DNA of 64,000 nt from Rhodanobacter soli (GTDB taxonomy: Bacteria > Pseudomonadota > Gammaproteobacteria > Xanthomonadales > Rhodanobacteraceae). The stretch spans positions 186,001-250,000 of the forward strand of contig NZ_JBEPSD010000003.1 in assembly GCF_040548735.1 (NCBI RefSeq). The letters run 5' to 3'. Position numbers and translations under genes: made by a program. The notes below the pieces were generated by a model. That model made no database searches. It saw only the letters and a program-made list of their open reading frames with translations, and had not been told where the DNA came from. The number at the start of each line of letters is the position of its first letter. The first letter of the stretch is position 1. Of this stretch, positions 1 through 11,861 are shown piece by piece.

Positions 1-478
1 CTTCGATGTGGTCGATCGCCGCCATGGGGATGGTGTTGAGGTCCACCGCCTGCGAGCCGCGTCCGAGCACGCCGTTGGTGACGATGATGGCGCCCGGATG
101 CCAGCGCTTGCCGTCCACCAGCACCAGTACCTGGTCCGGCGACAAGCCGCGCAGTTGCGCCGGACGTTGTGAATCGGCGGTGTCCGCGGCGGACGGCCGC
201 GGAAAAGTCAGCGACGGGATGATGCGCGCCAGCGCGGTGGACAGCTCGCTGGTGCCGGTCTGCTGCAGCACCTTGGCCGAGACCACGTCGATCGGGGTCA
301 GCGAACTGCTCTCGGTACGGTTGTCGGCACGCGTGCCGGTGACGATCACCGTGCTGAGGTTCTTGGCCTTGGCCGGGGTGGGCTGGGTGGCTTCCTGCGC
401 GGCGACATTCCCGGCCAAGGCCAGCAACACCGCAGCGGGAAGCCATGCCGAAGCGATCGGATGGGAACGTTTGCTCAT
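1..478 (-). CDS. TonB-dependent receptor, N-terminal part (gene runs off the left edge)
   Basis: The reverse strand encodes a signal peptide (about residues 1-27, ending AGNVAAQ) followed by the start of a plug domain. A TonB-box-like STVIVTGTR is followed by plug-type sequence containing PAQLRGLSPDQVLVLVDGKR and VDLNTIPMAAIDHIE, typical of outer-membrane TonB-dependent receptors that import large substrates using TonB energy. The start ATG at 478 is preceded by GGAGAG. Only about 159 residues are inside the window, so the substrate cannot be judged. A met-box-like repeat lies upstream (553-568). No neighbour inside the window tells its job. Confidence 0.9.
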   Translation of the reverse strand, partial: MSKRSHPIASAWLPAAVLLALAGNVAAQEATQPTPAKAKNLSTVIVTGTRADNRTESSSLTPIDVVSAKVLQQTGTSELSTALARIIPSLTFPRPSAADTADSQRPAQLRGLSPDQVLVLVDGKRWHPGAIIVTNGVLGRGSQAVDLNTIPMAAIDHIE

Positions 479-773
479 GGGGAACTCTCCAGGTTCATGG
501 ATTGCTGCGGCGCAGCAACTGCAGACTAGCGATGCGCCCATGCTTCGTCAATAGACGTATAGACGTCTATCAGTCCAAATGACTTTCCATCATTTCTTGC
601 GATGCGGGATGGGTGTGCGTGAAGCCGGCGGTCTGGCGCGTGTTTGTCCGGTTCACAGGCTACCGCCGTGGCATGATCGTCGCCATGCGCCGCCTGGCAC
701 GTTGAAATCCGGCCGCGCGGGCCGATAATGGTCTGTTGCCGGCCTCATGATGACCGGCGTGTACGGAGTTTCC
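479..773. other. Intergenic region between divergent TonB receptor and FmdB-type genes
   Basis: About 295 bases without a gene. It holds the met-box-like repeat at 553-568, the inferred receptor promoter on the reverse strand, and a GGAG ribosome-binding site just before the FmdB-type gene. Nothing else recognisable was seen. Confidence 0.5.
553..568. promoter_or_regulatory. Tandem met-box-like operator upstream of the TonB receptor
   Basis: Two adjacent 8-bp units, AGACGTAT and AGACGTCT, form a tandem repeat whose second unit equals the MetJ consensus box; the next 8 bp match it weakly. On the reverse strand they fall between a possible -35 TTGGAC and -10 TCTATT (17-bp spacing) of the TonB receptor gene, where a bound repressor would block transcription. 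MetJ boxes are known as tandem AGACGTCT repeats. That this bacterium has MetJ is not shown here. Confidence 0.5.
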
Positions 774-1067
774 ATGCCCATCTACGAATTCGAATGCGGC
801 AGTTGCGGCCATCGCTTCGACCGCCTGCAGAAGTTGTCCGATAGCGATCCCACCGTTTGCCCCGCCTGCGACGCGCCGCATCTGCGGCGGATGGTCAGCG
901 CGCCGTCGTTCCGGCTCGCCGGCAGCGGCTGGTACGAAACGGATTTCAAGAAGGACGGCGACAAGAAGCGCAATCTCGCCGATGGCAGCGGTGCCGACGC
1001 CAAGCCCGCCGCAAGCGTGCCGGCGGCACCACCAGCGCCCGCGGCCAAGCCCGCCAGCGGCGACTGA
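774..1067 (+). CDS. FmdB/CxxC zinc ribbon protein
   Basis: Small 97-residue protein starting MPIYEFECGSCGHRF, the signature start of the FmdB-type zinc ribbon family. Two CxxC pairs (CGSC near residue 8 and CPAC near residue 37) should bind one zinc; the C-terminal half is a low-complexity Ala/Pro/Lys tail. The ATG at 774 is chosen over an upstream in-frame ATG at 747 because the conserved MPIYEF start lies there and GGAG precedes it. The family is called a putative regulator, but its molecular role is not established. It lies upstream of aspS with one gene between. Confidence 0.85.
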   Translation: MPIYEFECGSCGHRFDRLQKLSDSDPTVCPACDAPHLRRMVSAPSFRLAGSGWYETDFKKDGDKKRNLADGSGADAKPAASVPAAPPAPAAKPASGD

Positions 1068-1158
1068 GCCTCGGCGCAAGCCGCTGCGTGGGCTATGTTC
1101 AAGCAGGGTTTGGTTTGCCTGCGATAGCGTTGGCGGCAACTTCCCGGGGGACAGGCAC

Positions 1159-1719
1159 ATGCATCTTTCATCCAGGTTTCTGCTCGGCGCCGCGGCGGTG
1201 TTGCTCGGCGTGCTGTCGTTGCCGACGGCATCCCGCGCCCAGTCCCGGCAGGGCGATGCGGCAATCCGCTGCGAGAGCATCAACGGCAAGTTCAACCGTT
1301 GCGCCATGCCGTGGCGCGACGCCCGGCTGGTCCGGCAGGAGTCGAAAGGCGCCTGCATCCGCGGGGAAAGCTGGGGCGTGGACCGCCAGGGTCTGTGGGT
1401 GGACCGCGGTTGTCGCGGCCTGTTCGCCGAGGCCGATGGCGGCCGTCCCGGTTATGGCCGTCCCGGGCATGGCGGCCCCGGCTACGGCGGCTGGCAGCCG
1501 GGCCCGGGTTGGGATCGGCAGATCCGCCTGCAGTGCGACAGCAACAAGAAGCGCTACCAGATGTGCCAGGTCGACGTCGGTCGCCGTGGGCGCGTGCGGT
1601 TGGTGCGGCAGATGTCCGATGCCCGCTGCAGCGAGGGCTACAGCTGGGGCTGGAACCGCGCCGGCGTGTGGGTGAACCACGGCTGCCGCGGCCAGTTCGT
1701 GGTCGACCGCCGCTGGTGA
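1159..1719 (+). CDS. Secreted DUF3011-like protein
   Basis: The 186-residue product has a signal peptide (cleavage near ASRAQ, about residue 29) and two similar modules: one around IRCESINGKFNRCAMP and one around IRLQCDSNKKRYQMC, each ending in a GVWV/GLWVxxGCRGxF element. Repeated cysteine pairs suggest disulfides in the periplasm. A Gly/Pro-rich linker (GRPGYGRPGHGG) separates the modules. This layout resembles DUF3011, a family of unknown function. The start at 1159 begins the signal peptide and follows a GGGGGA stretch; the longer upstream reading has no signal-like sequence. Confidence 0.75.
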   Translation: MHLSSRFLLGAAAVLLGVLSLPTASRAQSRQGDAAIRCESINGKFNRCAMPWRDARLVRQESKGACIRGESWGVDRQGLWVDRGCRGLFAEADGGRPGYGRPGHGGPGYGGWQPGPGWDRQIRLQCDSNKKRYQMCQVDVGRRGRVRLVRQMSDARCSEGYSWGWNRAGVWVNHGCRGQFVVDRRW

Positions 1720-1829
1720 GCGGTTCCGGGCCGGCCGGCCCGGAGCCCCGCCTCTCACGGCGGTGGTAACATTCCGGGTCTTTTCCATCTGTTTCGGCCG
1801 CCCTGCGGCCCGCCCGGAGTTTCAAGCGC

Positions 1830-3602
<1,773 letters not shown>

Positions 3603-3642
3603 TCCGCCGACAGTTCCCCGTGCGACCTTTCGGCGACACGCC

Positions 3643-4278
3643 ATGAGCGAGCACGTGATCCTGCTGCACGGCCTGTGGATGCGCGGTTTCGCGCTGTCCA
3701 TGCTGCACCGCCGGCTGATCGAGGCGGGTTTCCGCGTGCACCGCTTCGATTACCTGAGCGTGGCGGCGACCCAGCAGCGCATTCTGGACCGCTTGCAGGC
3801 GCGCATGGCCGCGCTGGCGGGTGAGGCCGAGGCGGTGCACCTGGTCGGCCACAGTCTCGGCGGCTTGCTGGCCTTGCGCGCCTGCCTCGACGGCAACCTG
3901 CCGTCCGGCCGCATCGTCTGCCTGGGTTCGCCGCTGAAAGGCAGCGCCGCCGCGCGCGGCTTCGCCGCCTGGGGGCGTGGCGGCGAAGTGCTGCTGGGGC
4001 ACAACCGCGAATTGCTGCAGCAGGGTTTCGAACGCTGGGACGGGGCGCGCGAGGTCGGCGTGATCGCCGGTCGCATGCCGCTCGGCCTGGGCGCCATGCT
4101 CGGCCATTTCGTCGGCGAGCACGACGGCACGGTGGCGGTGGAGGAAACCCGCCTGGCCGGACTGGCCGCGCATTGCGTGGTCGAGGCGAACCATACCGGC
4201 CTGCTGTTCTCGCAGGAGGTGGCGCGGCTGGTGGCGGAATTCCTGCGGAATGGGCAGTTCACGGGGCCTCTCGGCTGA
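3643..4278 (+). CDS. Alpha/beta-hydrolase, lipase/esterase-like
   Basis: A 211-residue protein beginning MSEHVILLHGLWMRGF. It has the HG oxyanion-hole region at the N-terminus and the nucleophile elbow GHSLGG with Ser71. A likely catalytic histidine is in VVEANHTGLLFS near the C-terminus, and an acidic residue in FVGEHDGTVA. It resembles short triacylglycerol-lipase-like hydrolases common in Xanthomonadales. No signal peptide is visible. The substrate is unknown. Confidence 0.85.
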   Translation: MSEHVILLHGLWMRGFALSMLHRRLIEAGFRVHRFDYLSVAATQQRILDRLQARMAALAGEAEAVHLVGHSLGGLLALRACLDGNLPSGRIVCLGSPLKGSAAARGFAAWGRGGEVLLGHNRELLQQGFERWDGAREVGVIAGRMPLGLGAMLGHFVGEHDGTVAVEETRLAGLAAHCVVEANHTGLLFSQEVARLVAEFLRNGQFTGPLG

Positions 4279-4377
4279 GTCGCCATGCCGCGGTACGGCG
4301 ATGGCGGTGCAGCCGGCACGGCGGCCGAATTCAGGTAAAATTGGCCGCTTGTCCAATCGCTTCGTGCAGGAATCGTC

Positions 4378-5112
4378 ATGGGTAGAGGCCCGTCCATCGA
4401 AGGTCGCAAGAACGCCGAAGACGCCAAGCGCGCCAAGGTGTTCACCAAGCTGATCCGCGAGATCACCGTCGCCACGCGCGCCGGGGTGGCCGACCCTGGC
4501 GGCAACCCGCGGCTGCGTGCGGCGATCGACAAGGCGTTGTCGGCGAACATGACTCGCGACACCATTGATCGCGCGGTCAAGCGCGGCTCCGGTGTCGACG
4601 GCGGCGCCGACATGCAGGAGCTGCGCTACGAAGGCTACGGCCCGGCCGGCATCGCGCTGATCATCGAGAGCTTCACCGACAATCCCACCCGCACCGTGGC
4701 CGACGTGCGCTACGCGCTGACCAAGCACGGCGGCAACCTCGGCACCTCGGGTTCGGTGGCGTTCCAGTTCACCCGTTGCGGCGAGCTGGTGTTCGCCACC
4801 GGCGGCGACGCGGCGGCCGAGGAAAAGGTGCTGGAAGCGGCGCTGGAAGCCGGTGCCGACGACGTGCTCAACGAGCACGGCGAGAGCATCGTGCTGTGCA
4901 CGCCGGAGAACTTCGAGGCGGTGCAGCAGGGGTTGATCGCGGCCGGGCTGAACGCCCAGCACGCCGGTGTGGTGATGCGCCCGAACAACCGCGTCGAGGT
5001 GCCGGAGGAGGCGCTGGAGCAACTGCTCGACCTGCTCGAGAAGCTCGATTCGCTGGACGACGTGAGCGAGGTGTCGCACAACGCCTTGCTGCCCTCCGGG
5101 ACCGCCGAATAA
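4378..5112 (+). CDS. yebC: YebC/PmpR-family protein
   Basis: The 244-residue protein starts MGRGPSIEGRKNAEDAKRAK and continues KVFTKLIREIT, the invariant beginning of the YebC family. These proteins are described as DNA-binding regulators and, more recently, as helpers of ribosomes stalled at proline runs. Family length is usual (about 240-250). It sits just upstream of ruvC with a 33-base gap, the standard gammaproteobacterial order, so an operon with the ruv genes is likely. Confidence 0.95.
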   Translation: MGRGPSIEGRKNAEDAKRAKVFTKLIREITVATRAGVADPGGNPRLRAAIDKALSANMTRDTIDRAVKRGSGVDGGADMQELRYEGYGPAGIALIIESFTDNPTRTVADVRYALTKHGGNLGTSGSVAFQFTRCGELVFATGGDAAAEEKVLEAALEAGADDVLNEHGESIVLCTPENFEAVQQGLIAAGLNAQHAGVVMRPNNRVEVPEEALEQLLDLLEKLDSLDDVSEVSHNALLPSGTAE

Positions 5113-5145
5113 GTCGGAGGCCGCGCGCCTTCGCATCGCATCGTG

Positions 5146-5667
5146 ATGACCCGCATTATCGGCATCGATCCCGGCAGCCAGCGCACCGGCGTGGGCATCA
5201 TCGACGTGGACGAGGCAGGCAAGCTCACCCACGTCTTTCACGGTGCGCTGGCGGTGGCCGGCGAGGCCACGTTCCCGCTGCGCCTGAAACGCATCTTTGA
5301 CGAACTGTGTGACATCATCGCCACGCATCAGCCCGCCGAGTGCGGGATCGAGCGCGTGTTCATGGCGCGCAATCCGGATTCGGCGTTGAAGCTTGGACAG
5401 GCGCGCGGCGCCGCCATTTGCGCGGTGGTCAGCCAGGGGATCGTGGTGCACGAATACGCAGCAACCGAAGTGAAGCAGTCCGTGGTCGGCAGCGGTCGCG
5501 GCGACAAGACCCAGGTACAGCACATGATCGGCGTGCTGCTCAGCCTCAAGGGGCCGCTGCAGGCCGATGCCGCCGATGCGCTGGCGGTGGCGGTGACGCA
5601 TGCGCACACCCGCGCCAGCCTGGCCCGCGTCGGCATCCCGCGCACGGCCTGGAGGCGACGCCGGTGA
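5146..5667 (+). CDS. ruvC: Holliday junction resolvase RuvC
   Basis: RuvC cuts Holliday junctions moved by RuvAB. The first catalytic aspartate is in IIGIDPGS (Asp8), a glutamate in CGIERVF, and further acidic residues in [14 protein letters not shown]. Length (173 residues) matches the family. The ATG at 5146 directly follows an in-frame GTG at 5143; either could start. The stop overlaps the GTG start of ruvA by four bases, which implies translational coupling. Confidence 0.97.
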   Translation: MTRIIGIDPGSQRTGVGIIDVDEAGKLTHVFHGALAVAGEATFPLRLKRIFDELCDIIATHQPAECGIERVFMARNPDSALKLGQARGAAICAVVSQGIVVHEYAATEVKQSVVGSGRGDKTQVQHMIGVLLSLKGPLQADAADALAVAVTHAHTRASLARVGIPRTAWRRRR

Positions 5668-6260
5668 TCGGGCGTCTGCGCGGCATCCTGATCAGCAAGC
5701 AGCCGCCATCGCTGCTGATCGAGGTTGGCGGCGTCGGCTACGAGGTCGAGGCGCCGATGTCGACGATCTACGACCTGCCGGGCCTCGGCAAGGAAGTGGT
5801 CCTGCTCATCCATCACGCGGTGAAGGAAGACAGCATCACGCTGTACGGTTTCCTGCACGAAGCCGAGCGCACGCTGTTCCGCAACCTGCTGAAAGTCAGC
5901 GGGATCGGCGCGAAGATCGCGCTGGCGGTGCTGTCCGGCGTGTCCACCGACCATTTCGCGCGGCTGGTGCAGGCCGGCGACGTGGTCGCGCTGACCAAGA
6001 TCCCCGGCATCGGCAAGAAGACCGCCGAGCGCATCGTGGTGGAACTGCGCGATCGCCTCGATGGCATGTCCGGCATTCCCGGTGCCACGCTGCATGCGGC
6101 GGGCGCGCCGCTGGACGCCGCCGGCGAAGCGACCGTGGCGCTACAGCAGCTGGGCTACAAGCCGGTCGAGGTGAGCCGGCTGGTGCAGAAGGTCGCCGCC
6201 GAGGGCGACGACGCCGAAGCGATCATCCGCAAGGCCCTGCGCGCGGCGCTCGGGAGCTGA
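5664..6260 (+). CDS. ruvA: Holliday junction branch migration protein RuvA
   Basis: RuvA binds four-way junctions and loads RuvB. The protein (198 residues) starts [10 protein letters not shown] and has two helix-hairpin-helix elements ([16 protein letters not shown] and [14 protein letters not shown]), then a C-terminal domain that contacts RuvB. It begins with GTG inside the end of ruvC. Unlike the usual ruvA-ruvB order, a potassium transporter gene lies between it and ruvB. Confidence 0.97.
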   Translation: MIGRLRGILISKQPPSLLIEVGGVGYEVEAPMSTIYDLPGLGKEVVLLIHHAVKEDSITLYGFLHEAERTLFRNLLKVSGIGAKIALAVLSGVSTDHFARLVQAGDVVALTKIPGIGKKTAERIVVELRDRLDGMSGIPGATLHAAGAPLDAAGEATVALQQLGYKPVEVSRLVQKVAAEGDDAEAIIRKALRAALGS

Positions 6261-6277
6261 TCGTGGGACAGCAGACC

Positions 6278-8164
6278 ATGCAGGGCGAATCGCCGTCAGA
6301 AACCCGGCGCCGGTTGCGGACGCTGGCGCTGGGTGCCATCGGCGTGGTGTTCGGCGACATCGGCACCAGCCCGCTGTACACCATGAAGGAAACCCTCGGC
6401 ACGCACGGCATGACGCCGACCGAGCCGGCGGTGCTGGGCGTGCTGTCGCTGGTGTTCTGGGCGCTGATCATGGTGGTGTCGCTGAAGTACGTCACCTTCG
6501 TGATGCGCGCGGACAACAAGGGCGAAGGCGGCATCATGGCGCTGATGGCGCTGGCGCAGCGCTCGATGAGCGGCTCGGCGCGCTCGCGCTGGGTGCTGGC
6601 CGGGTTCGGCATCTTCGGCGCGGCGCTGTTCTACGGCGACGGCGTGATCACCCCGGCGATCTCGGTGCTCGGCGCGGTCGAGGGCCTGCAGGTGGCGGCG
6701 CCCGGCCTGGGCAAGTACGTGGTGTGGATCGCGCTGGCGATCCTGCTGTGCATGTTCGCGGTGCAGCGGCACGGCACGCACAAGGTCGGCAAGGCGTTCG
6801 CGCCGGTGATGACGCTGTGGTTCGTGGTGCTGGCGGTGCTCGGCGTGCGCCAGATCATCGCCAACCCGCAAGTGCTGTATGCGGTCAACCCGATACATGC
6901 AGTGCGCTTCTTCGTCAGCCACGGCAATACCTCGTTCATCGCCCTCGGCGGCGTGGTGCTGGCGCTGACCGGTGCCGAGGCGCTGTACGCCGACATGGGC
7001 CACTTCGGCAAGAAGCCCATCCGGCTGGCCTGGTTCGGCTTCGTGCTGCCGGCCCTGCTGCTCAATTACTTCGGCCAGGGCGCGCTGCTGCTGGGCGACC
7101 CGCTGGCGATCTCCAGCCCGTTCTACCTGATGGTGCCTGCGCCGCTGCTGTACCCGATGATCGTGCTGTCGGCGGCGGCGGCGGTGATCGCGTCGCAGGC
7201 GGTGATCTCCGGCGCGTTCTCGATGACCCGCGAGGCGATGTCGTTGGGCTATTCGCCGCGGCTGGCGGTGGTGCACACCTCGCGCGAGATGTCCGGACAG
7301 ATCTTCGTGCCGTGGGTCAACCGCATGCTGATGGTGCTGGTGATCCTGGCGGTGCTCGGCTTCCGCAGCTCCGACAACCTGGGTGCCGCCTACGGCATCG
7401 CGGTGACCGGCACCATGACCATGACCACCTTGCTGGCGCTGGTGGTGGCGCGCAAGCGCTGGCACTGGAGCTGGCCGACGGTGGTGCTGGTCGGCGTGCT
7501 GTTCCTGATCATCGACCTGTCGTTCTTCGGTGCGAACCTGCTGAAGGTGGCGCACGGCGGCTGGTTCCCGCTGGTGCTCGGCGTGGTGCTGTTCAGCGTG
7601 ATGACGACCTGGCGCCGCGGCCGCGAACTGGTGGTGCGCGAGATCAAGCAGGGCGGGCTGGCGCTGGCGCCGTTCATCGAGAACATCGCCGAGCACCCGC
7701 CGCTGCGCGTGCCGGGCACGGCGATCTTCCTCACCGCGAACCAGCACGCCGTGCCGCATGCGCTGCTGCACAACCTCAAGCACAACAAGGTGCTGCACGA
7801 ACGCAACGTGCTGCTGACGGTGGAAACGCTGGAAACGCCGGTGGCCGAGGCCGACGAGCGCATCGCGATCACCCCGATGGCCGGCAATTTCTTCGGGCTG
7901 GAGCTGCGCTTCGGTTTCGCCGAGGACCCGAACATCCCGCTGGCGCTCACCCAGTGCACGCGCGAGGGCCTCGGCTTCGACATGATGGACACCACCTTCT
8001 TCCTGTCACGCGAAACCATCGTGGCCGACGCGCGCCGCCCCGGCATGGCGCTATGGCGCGACAAGCTGTTCGCGTTCCTGTCGCGCAACGCGATGCCGGC
8101 CACCGCGTTCTTCCAGATCCCCGGCAACCGGCTGATCGAGCTGGGAGCGCAGGTGGAGATCTGA
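6278..8164 (+). CDS. kup: Kup-type potassium uptake protein
   Basis: Low-affinity K+ uptake permease of the inner membrane. The N-terminus has GAIGVVFGDIGTSPLYT, the family signature, followed by about 12 hydrophobic segments and a C-terminal cytoplasmic domain. About 628 residues, a normal length. The ATG at 6278 is preceded by GGGA; an in-frame GTG at 6263 has an equally good GGGAG and would add five residues. It is inserted between ruvA and ruvB and begins within 20 bases of ruvA, so it is probably read with it. Confidence 0.96.
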   Translation: MQGESPSETRRRLRTLALGAIGVVFGDIGTSPLYTMKETLGTHGMTPTEPAVLGVLSLVFWALIMVVSLKYVTFVMRADNKGEGGIMALMALAQRSMSGSARSRWVLAGFGIFGAALFYGDGVITPAISVLGAVEGLQVAAPGLGKYVVWIALAILLCMFAVQRHGTHKVGKAFAPVMTLWFVVLAVLGVRQIIANPQVLYAVNPIHAVRFFVSHGNTSFIALGGVVLALTGAEALYADMGHFGKKPIRLAWFGFVLPALLLNYFGQGALLLGDPLAISSPFYLMVPAPLLYPMIVLSAAAAVIASQAVISGAFSMTREAMSLGYSPRLAVVHTSREMSGQIFVPWVNRMLMVLVILAVLGFRSSDNLGAAYGIAVTGTMTMTTLLALVVARKRWHWSWPTVVLVGVLFLIIDLSFFGANLLKVAHGGWFPLVLGVVLFSVMTTWRRGRELVVREIKQGGLALAPFIENIAEHPPLRVPGTAIFLTANQHAVPHALLHNLKHNKVLHERNVLLTVETLETPVAEADERIAITPMAGNFFGLELRFGFAEDPNIPLALTQCTREGLGFDMMDTTFFLSRETIVADARRPGMALWRDKLFAFLSRNAMPATAFFQIPGNRLIELGAQVEI

Positions 8165-8171
8165 TCCGGCC

Positions 8172-8251
8172 TGTAGGAGCCCGCTTGCGGGCGATATCCT
8201 GGCTTCGGCATGCATCGGAGCAGAAGCATCGCCCGCAAGCTGGCTCCTACA
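8172..8251. repeat. REP-type inverted repeat pair
   Basis: A TGTAGGAGCCCGCTTGCGGG arm followed by GCGAT is matched in inverted orientation by ATCGCCCGCAAGC then TGGCTCCTACA about 30 bases later. Each arm itself contains the small palindrome CCCGCTTGCGGG or a near copy. This is the build of REP/BIME elements in Pseudomonas and Xanthomonadales genomes. It lies between kup and ruvB and could fold into a long hairpin that protects or ends the kup message. Confidence 0.85.
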
Positions 8252-8281
8252 AGTGCGGGGCGAGCCTGCCATAATCCCCGC

Positions 8282-9323
<1,042 letters not shown>

Positions 9324-9331
<8 letters not shown>

Positions 9332-9743
9332 ATCCGCTCCGACGCTGCCCTTCAGCTGGAAGGTACGGGTCTACTGGGAAGACACCGACGCCGGCGGCGT
9401 GGTCTACCATGCCGGCTACCTGCGCTTCATGGAGCGCGCCCGCAGCGAGTGGATGCGCGCGCTCGGCGTCGACCAGATGGCGTTCAAGCAGGCCACCGGG
9501 CTGGCCTTCATGGTGCGCGACATGCACATCGACTTCCTCAGGCCCGCCCTGCTGGATGATGAACTGTCGGTAACGGTCGAGGTCAAAGAACGGCGCGCAG
9601 CCAGTATCCTGTTCACCCAGACGATCACGAAGACGGACGGCAGTTGCCTGATCCGCGCAAGCGTCCGGGTGGCCTGCGTGGACCTCGGGCGCATGCGGCC
9701 GGCCCCGATTCCGGCCGACCTGATCCCGCAACCCGCACCCTAG
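9324..9743 (+). CDS. ybgC: Tol-Pal-associated acyl-CoA thioesterase YbgC
   Basis: Hot-dog-fold thioesterase of 139 residues with the 4HBT signature [17 protein letters not shown], where Asp20/Asp22 and the histidine form the active site. It is the usual first gene of the tol-pal cluster. The ATG at 9324 overlaps the ruvB stop by eight bases; an earlier in-frame ATG at 9309 is possible but lies deeper inside ruvB. The Tol-Pal link is by position; the family acts on acyl-CoA or acyl-ACP. Confidence 0.93.
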
Positions 9744-9777
9744 ACAACCAAGCCGACTGGCGGAGAACCTGCAAGCA

Positions 9778-10464
9778 ATGAACGGTGGACTGAATGTATT
9801 CTCGCTAGTCGCGGATTCGAGCGTGCCGGTAAAACTGGTGCTGCTGATCCTGCTGGTGTTCTCGTTCCTGTCGTGGGTGATCATCATCCGCAAGTACTCG
9901 CAGACCAAGGCGGCGATGGAGAATGCCGAGGAGTTCGAGGAGCGCTTCTGGTCCGGTGGCGACCTGGCCCAGCTGTTCCGCGAGGTCAGCAACCGCAACG
10001 GCGGCACCGGCGGCATCGAGAACATCTTCGAGTCGGGCTTCCGCGAGTTCGCGCGCCAACGCCAGCGCAAGACCCACGATCCGCGCAGCGCGATCGAGGG
10101 TTCCGAGCGCGCCATGCAGGTGGCCGGCACGCGCGAGATCGGCCTGCTCGAGCGCAACCTGGAGTTCCTCGCCAACGTCGGCTCGATCAGCCCGTACGTG
10201 GGCCTGTTCGGCACCGTGTGGGGCATCATGGGCGCGTTCCAGGGCCTGGGCGACATGAAGGACGTGACCATCGCGGTGGTCGCGCCGCACATCTCCGAGG
10301 CGCTGATCGCCACCGCGATGGGCCTGTTCGCGGCGATCCCGGCGCAGTGGGCGTACAACCGCTACGCCACCAAGGTCGAGCGCATCGCTTCGCGCTACGA
10401 CGTGTTCCAGGAGGAGTTCTCCTCCGTGCTGCAGCGGCAGATCCAGACCGACGACGTCGCCTGA
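9778..10464 (+). CDS. tolQ: TolQ, proton-channel subunit of the Tol-Pal system
   Basis: Inner-membrane protein of the MotA/TolQ/ExbB family, 228 residues. One hydrophobic segment lies near residues 17-38 and two more around SISPYVGLFGTVWGIMGAF and ATAMGLFAAIPAQWAY, both strongly conserved in TolQ. With TolR it uses the proton gradient to drive TolA. It is followed 13 bases later by tolR in one operon. Confidence 0.97.
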   Translation: MNGGLNVFSLVADSSVPVKLVLLILLVFSFLSWVIIIRKYSQTKAAMENAEEFEERFWSGGDLAQLFREVSNRNGGTGGIENIFESGFREFARQRQRKTHDPRSAIEGSERAMQVAGTREIGLLERNLEFLANVGSISPYVGLFGTVWGIMGAFQGLGDMKDVTIAVVAPHISEALIATAMGLFAAIPAQWAYNRYATKVERIASRYDVFQEEFSSVLQRQIQTDDVA

Positions 10465-10477
10465 GCGGAGAGCAGCC

Positions 10478-10916
<439 letters not shown>

Positions 10917-10930
<14 letters not shown>

Positions 10931-11861
10931 GGCGACGCCGAAGGCGGTCGTACTTTCCGCCATCCTGCACATCGGCATCGTGGGGTTCCTGTTCCTCGCG
11001 GTCCTGCCGTGTTCGACCTACGAGAACGTATTCAACGCGCTGCACCTGCCGGCGTGGATGAACCCGATCACCTGCTCGAAGCCGCTGGAATTGCAGGGCC
11101 AGATCATCGAGGCGACCCTGATCGGCCCCACCGGCAGCCCGCCACCGAAGGCAGTGAAGGTCAAGCCGGTGCCCGATTCCACGCCGCCGCCACCGACCGT
11201 GCCGCCGCCGACGCCGCCCAAGATCGAGGCGCCGGAGGTGAAGACCCTGCCGCCGCCGCCCAAGCAGCCCGACCTCAAGGACCAGGAACGGGTGGTGGAG
11301 GAGGCTGCGCTGAAGGCCGAGGAAGCGAAACAGCTGCAGGAGGAAAAGCAGCGCCAGCGGCAGGCCGAGCTGGATGCGCAGGCGGTCAAGCAGAAGCAGG
11401 AAAAGCAGAAGCAGATCGACGACCTGTTCGCCAAGATGGACGCGGCGGCGCAGCAGACCCGCAAGCTCGACAGCAAGGCCAAGCAGGCCAGGCAGCAGCT
11501 GGAGGACCTGAAGAACGCCCAGGACAACGGCGCGCCCGACCTGCCCAACGCGGCGCAGCGCCAGACCGGCAACAACAGCCAGAACAGCAACCTCGCCGAC
11601 GAATATGCGGCGGCCATTCAGAATGCGGTCACGCCGAACTGGTTAAGGCCGGATAACATACCGGCAGTTCCGTGTCAGGTTCATATCGTGCAATCGCCCG
11701 GCGGTGACGTGATGAGTGCCACCGTCGATTCCAGCTGCCCGTATGACGATGCTGGCCGGCGTTCGGTCGAGAATGCGGTACTGCGCACCAAGACCTTGCC
11801 CTACAAGGGCTTTGAAAGCGTGTTCCAGCGCAACCTCACCTTCACATTCAGGCCGCAATGA
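10917..11861 (+). CDS. tolA: TolA, membrane-spanning link of Tol-Pal
   Basis: 314-residue protein with one N-terminal membrane segment (about residues 12-32), a proline-rich stretch (PPPPTVPPPTPP), a long Ala/Lys/Glu/Gln coiled coil (about residues 120-210) and a C-terminal globular domain (EYAAAIQNAVTPNWLRPD, cysteines in VPCQVHI and SSCPYDD). It reaches across the periplasm to TolB and Pal. The start is inside tolR and the stop overlaps tolB, so the genes are tightly coupled. Confidence 0.95.
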
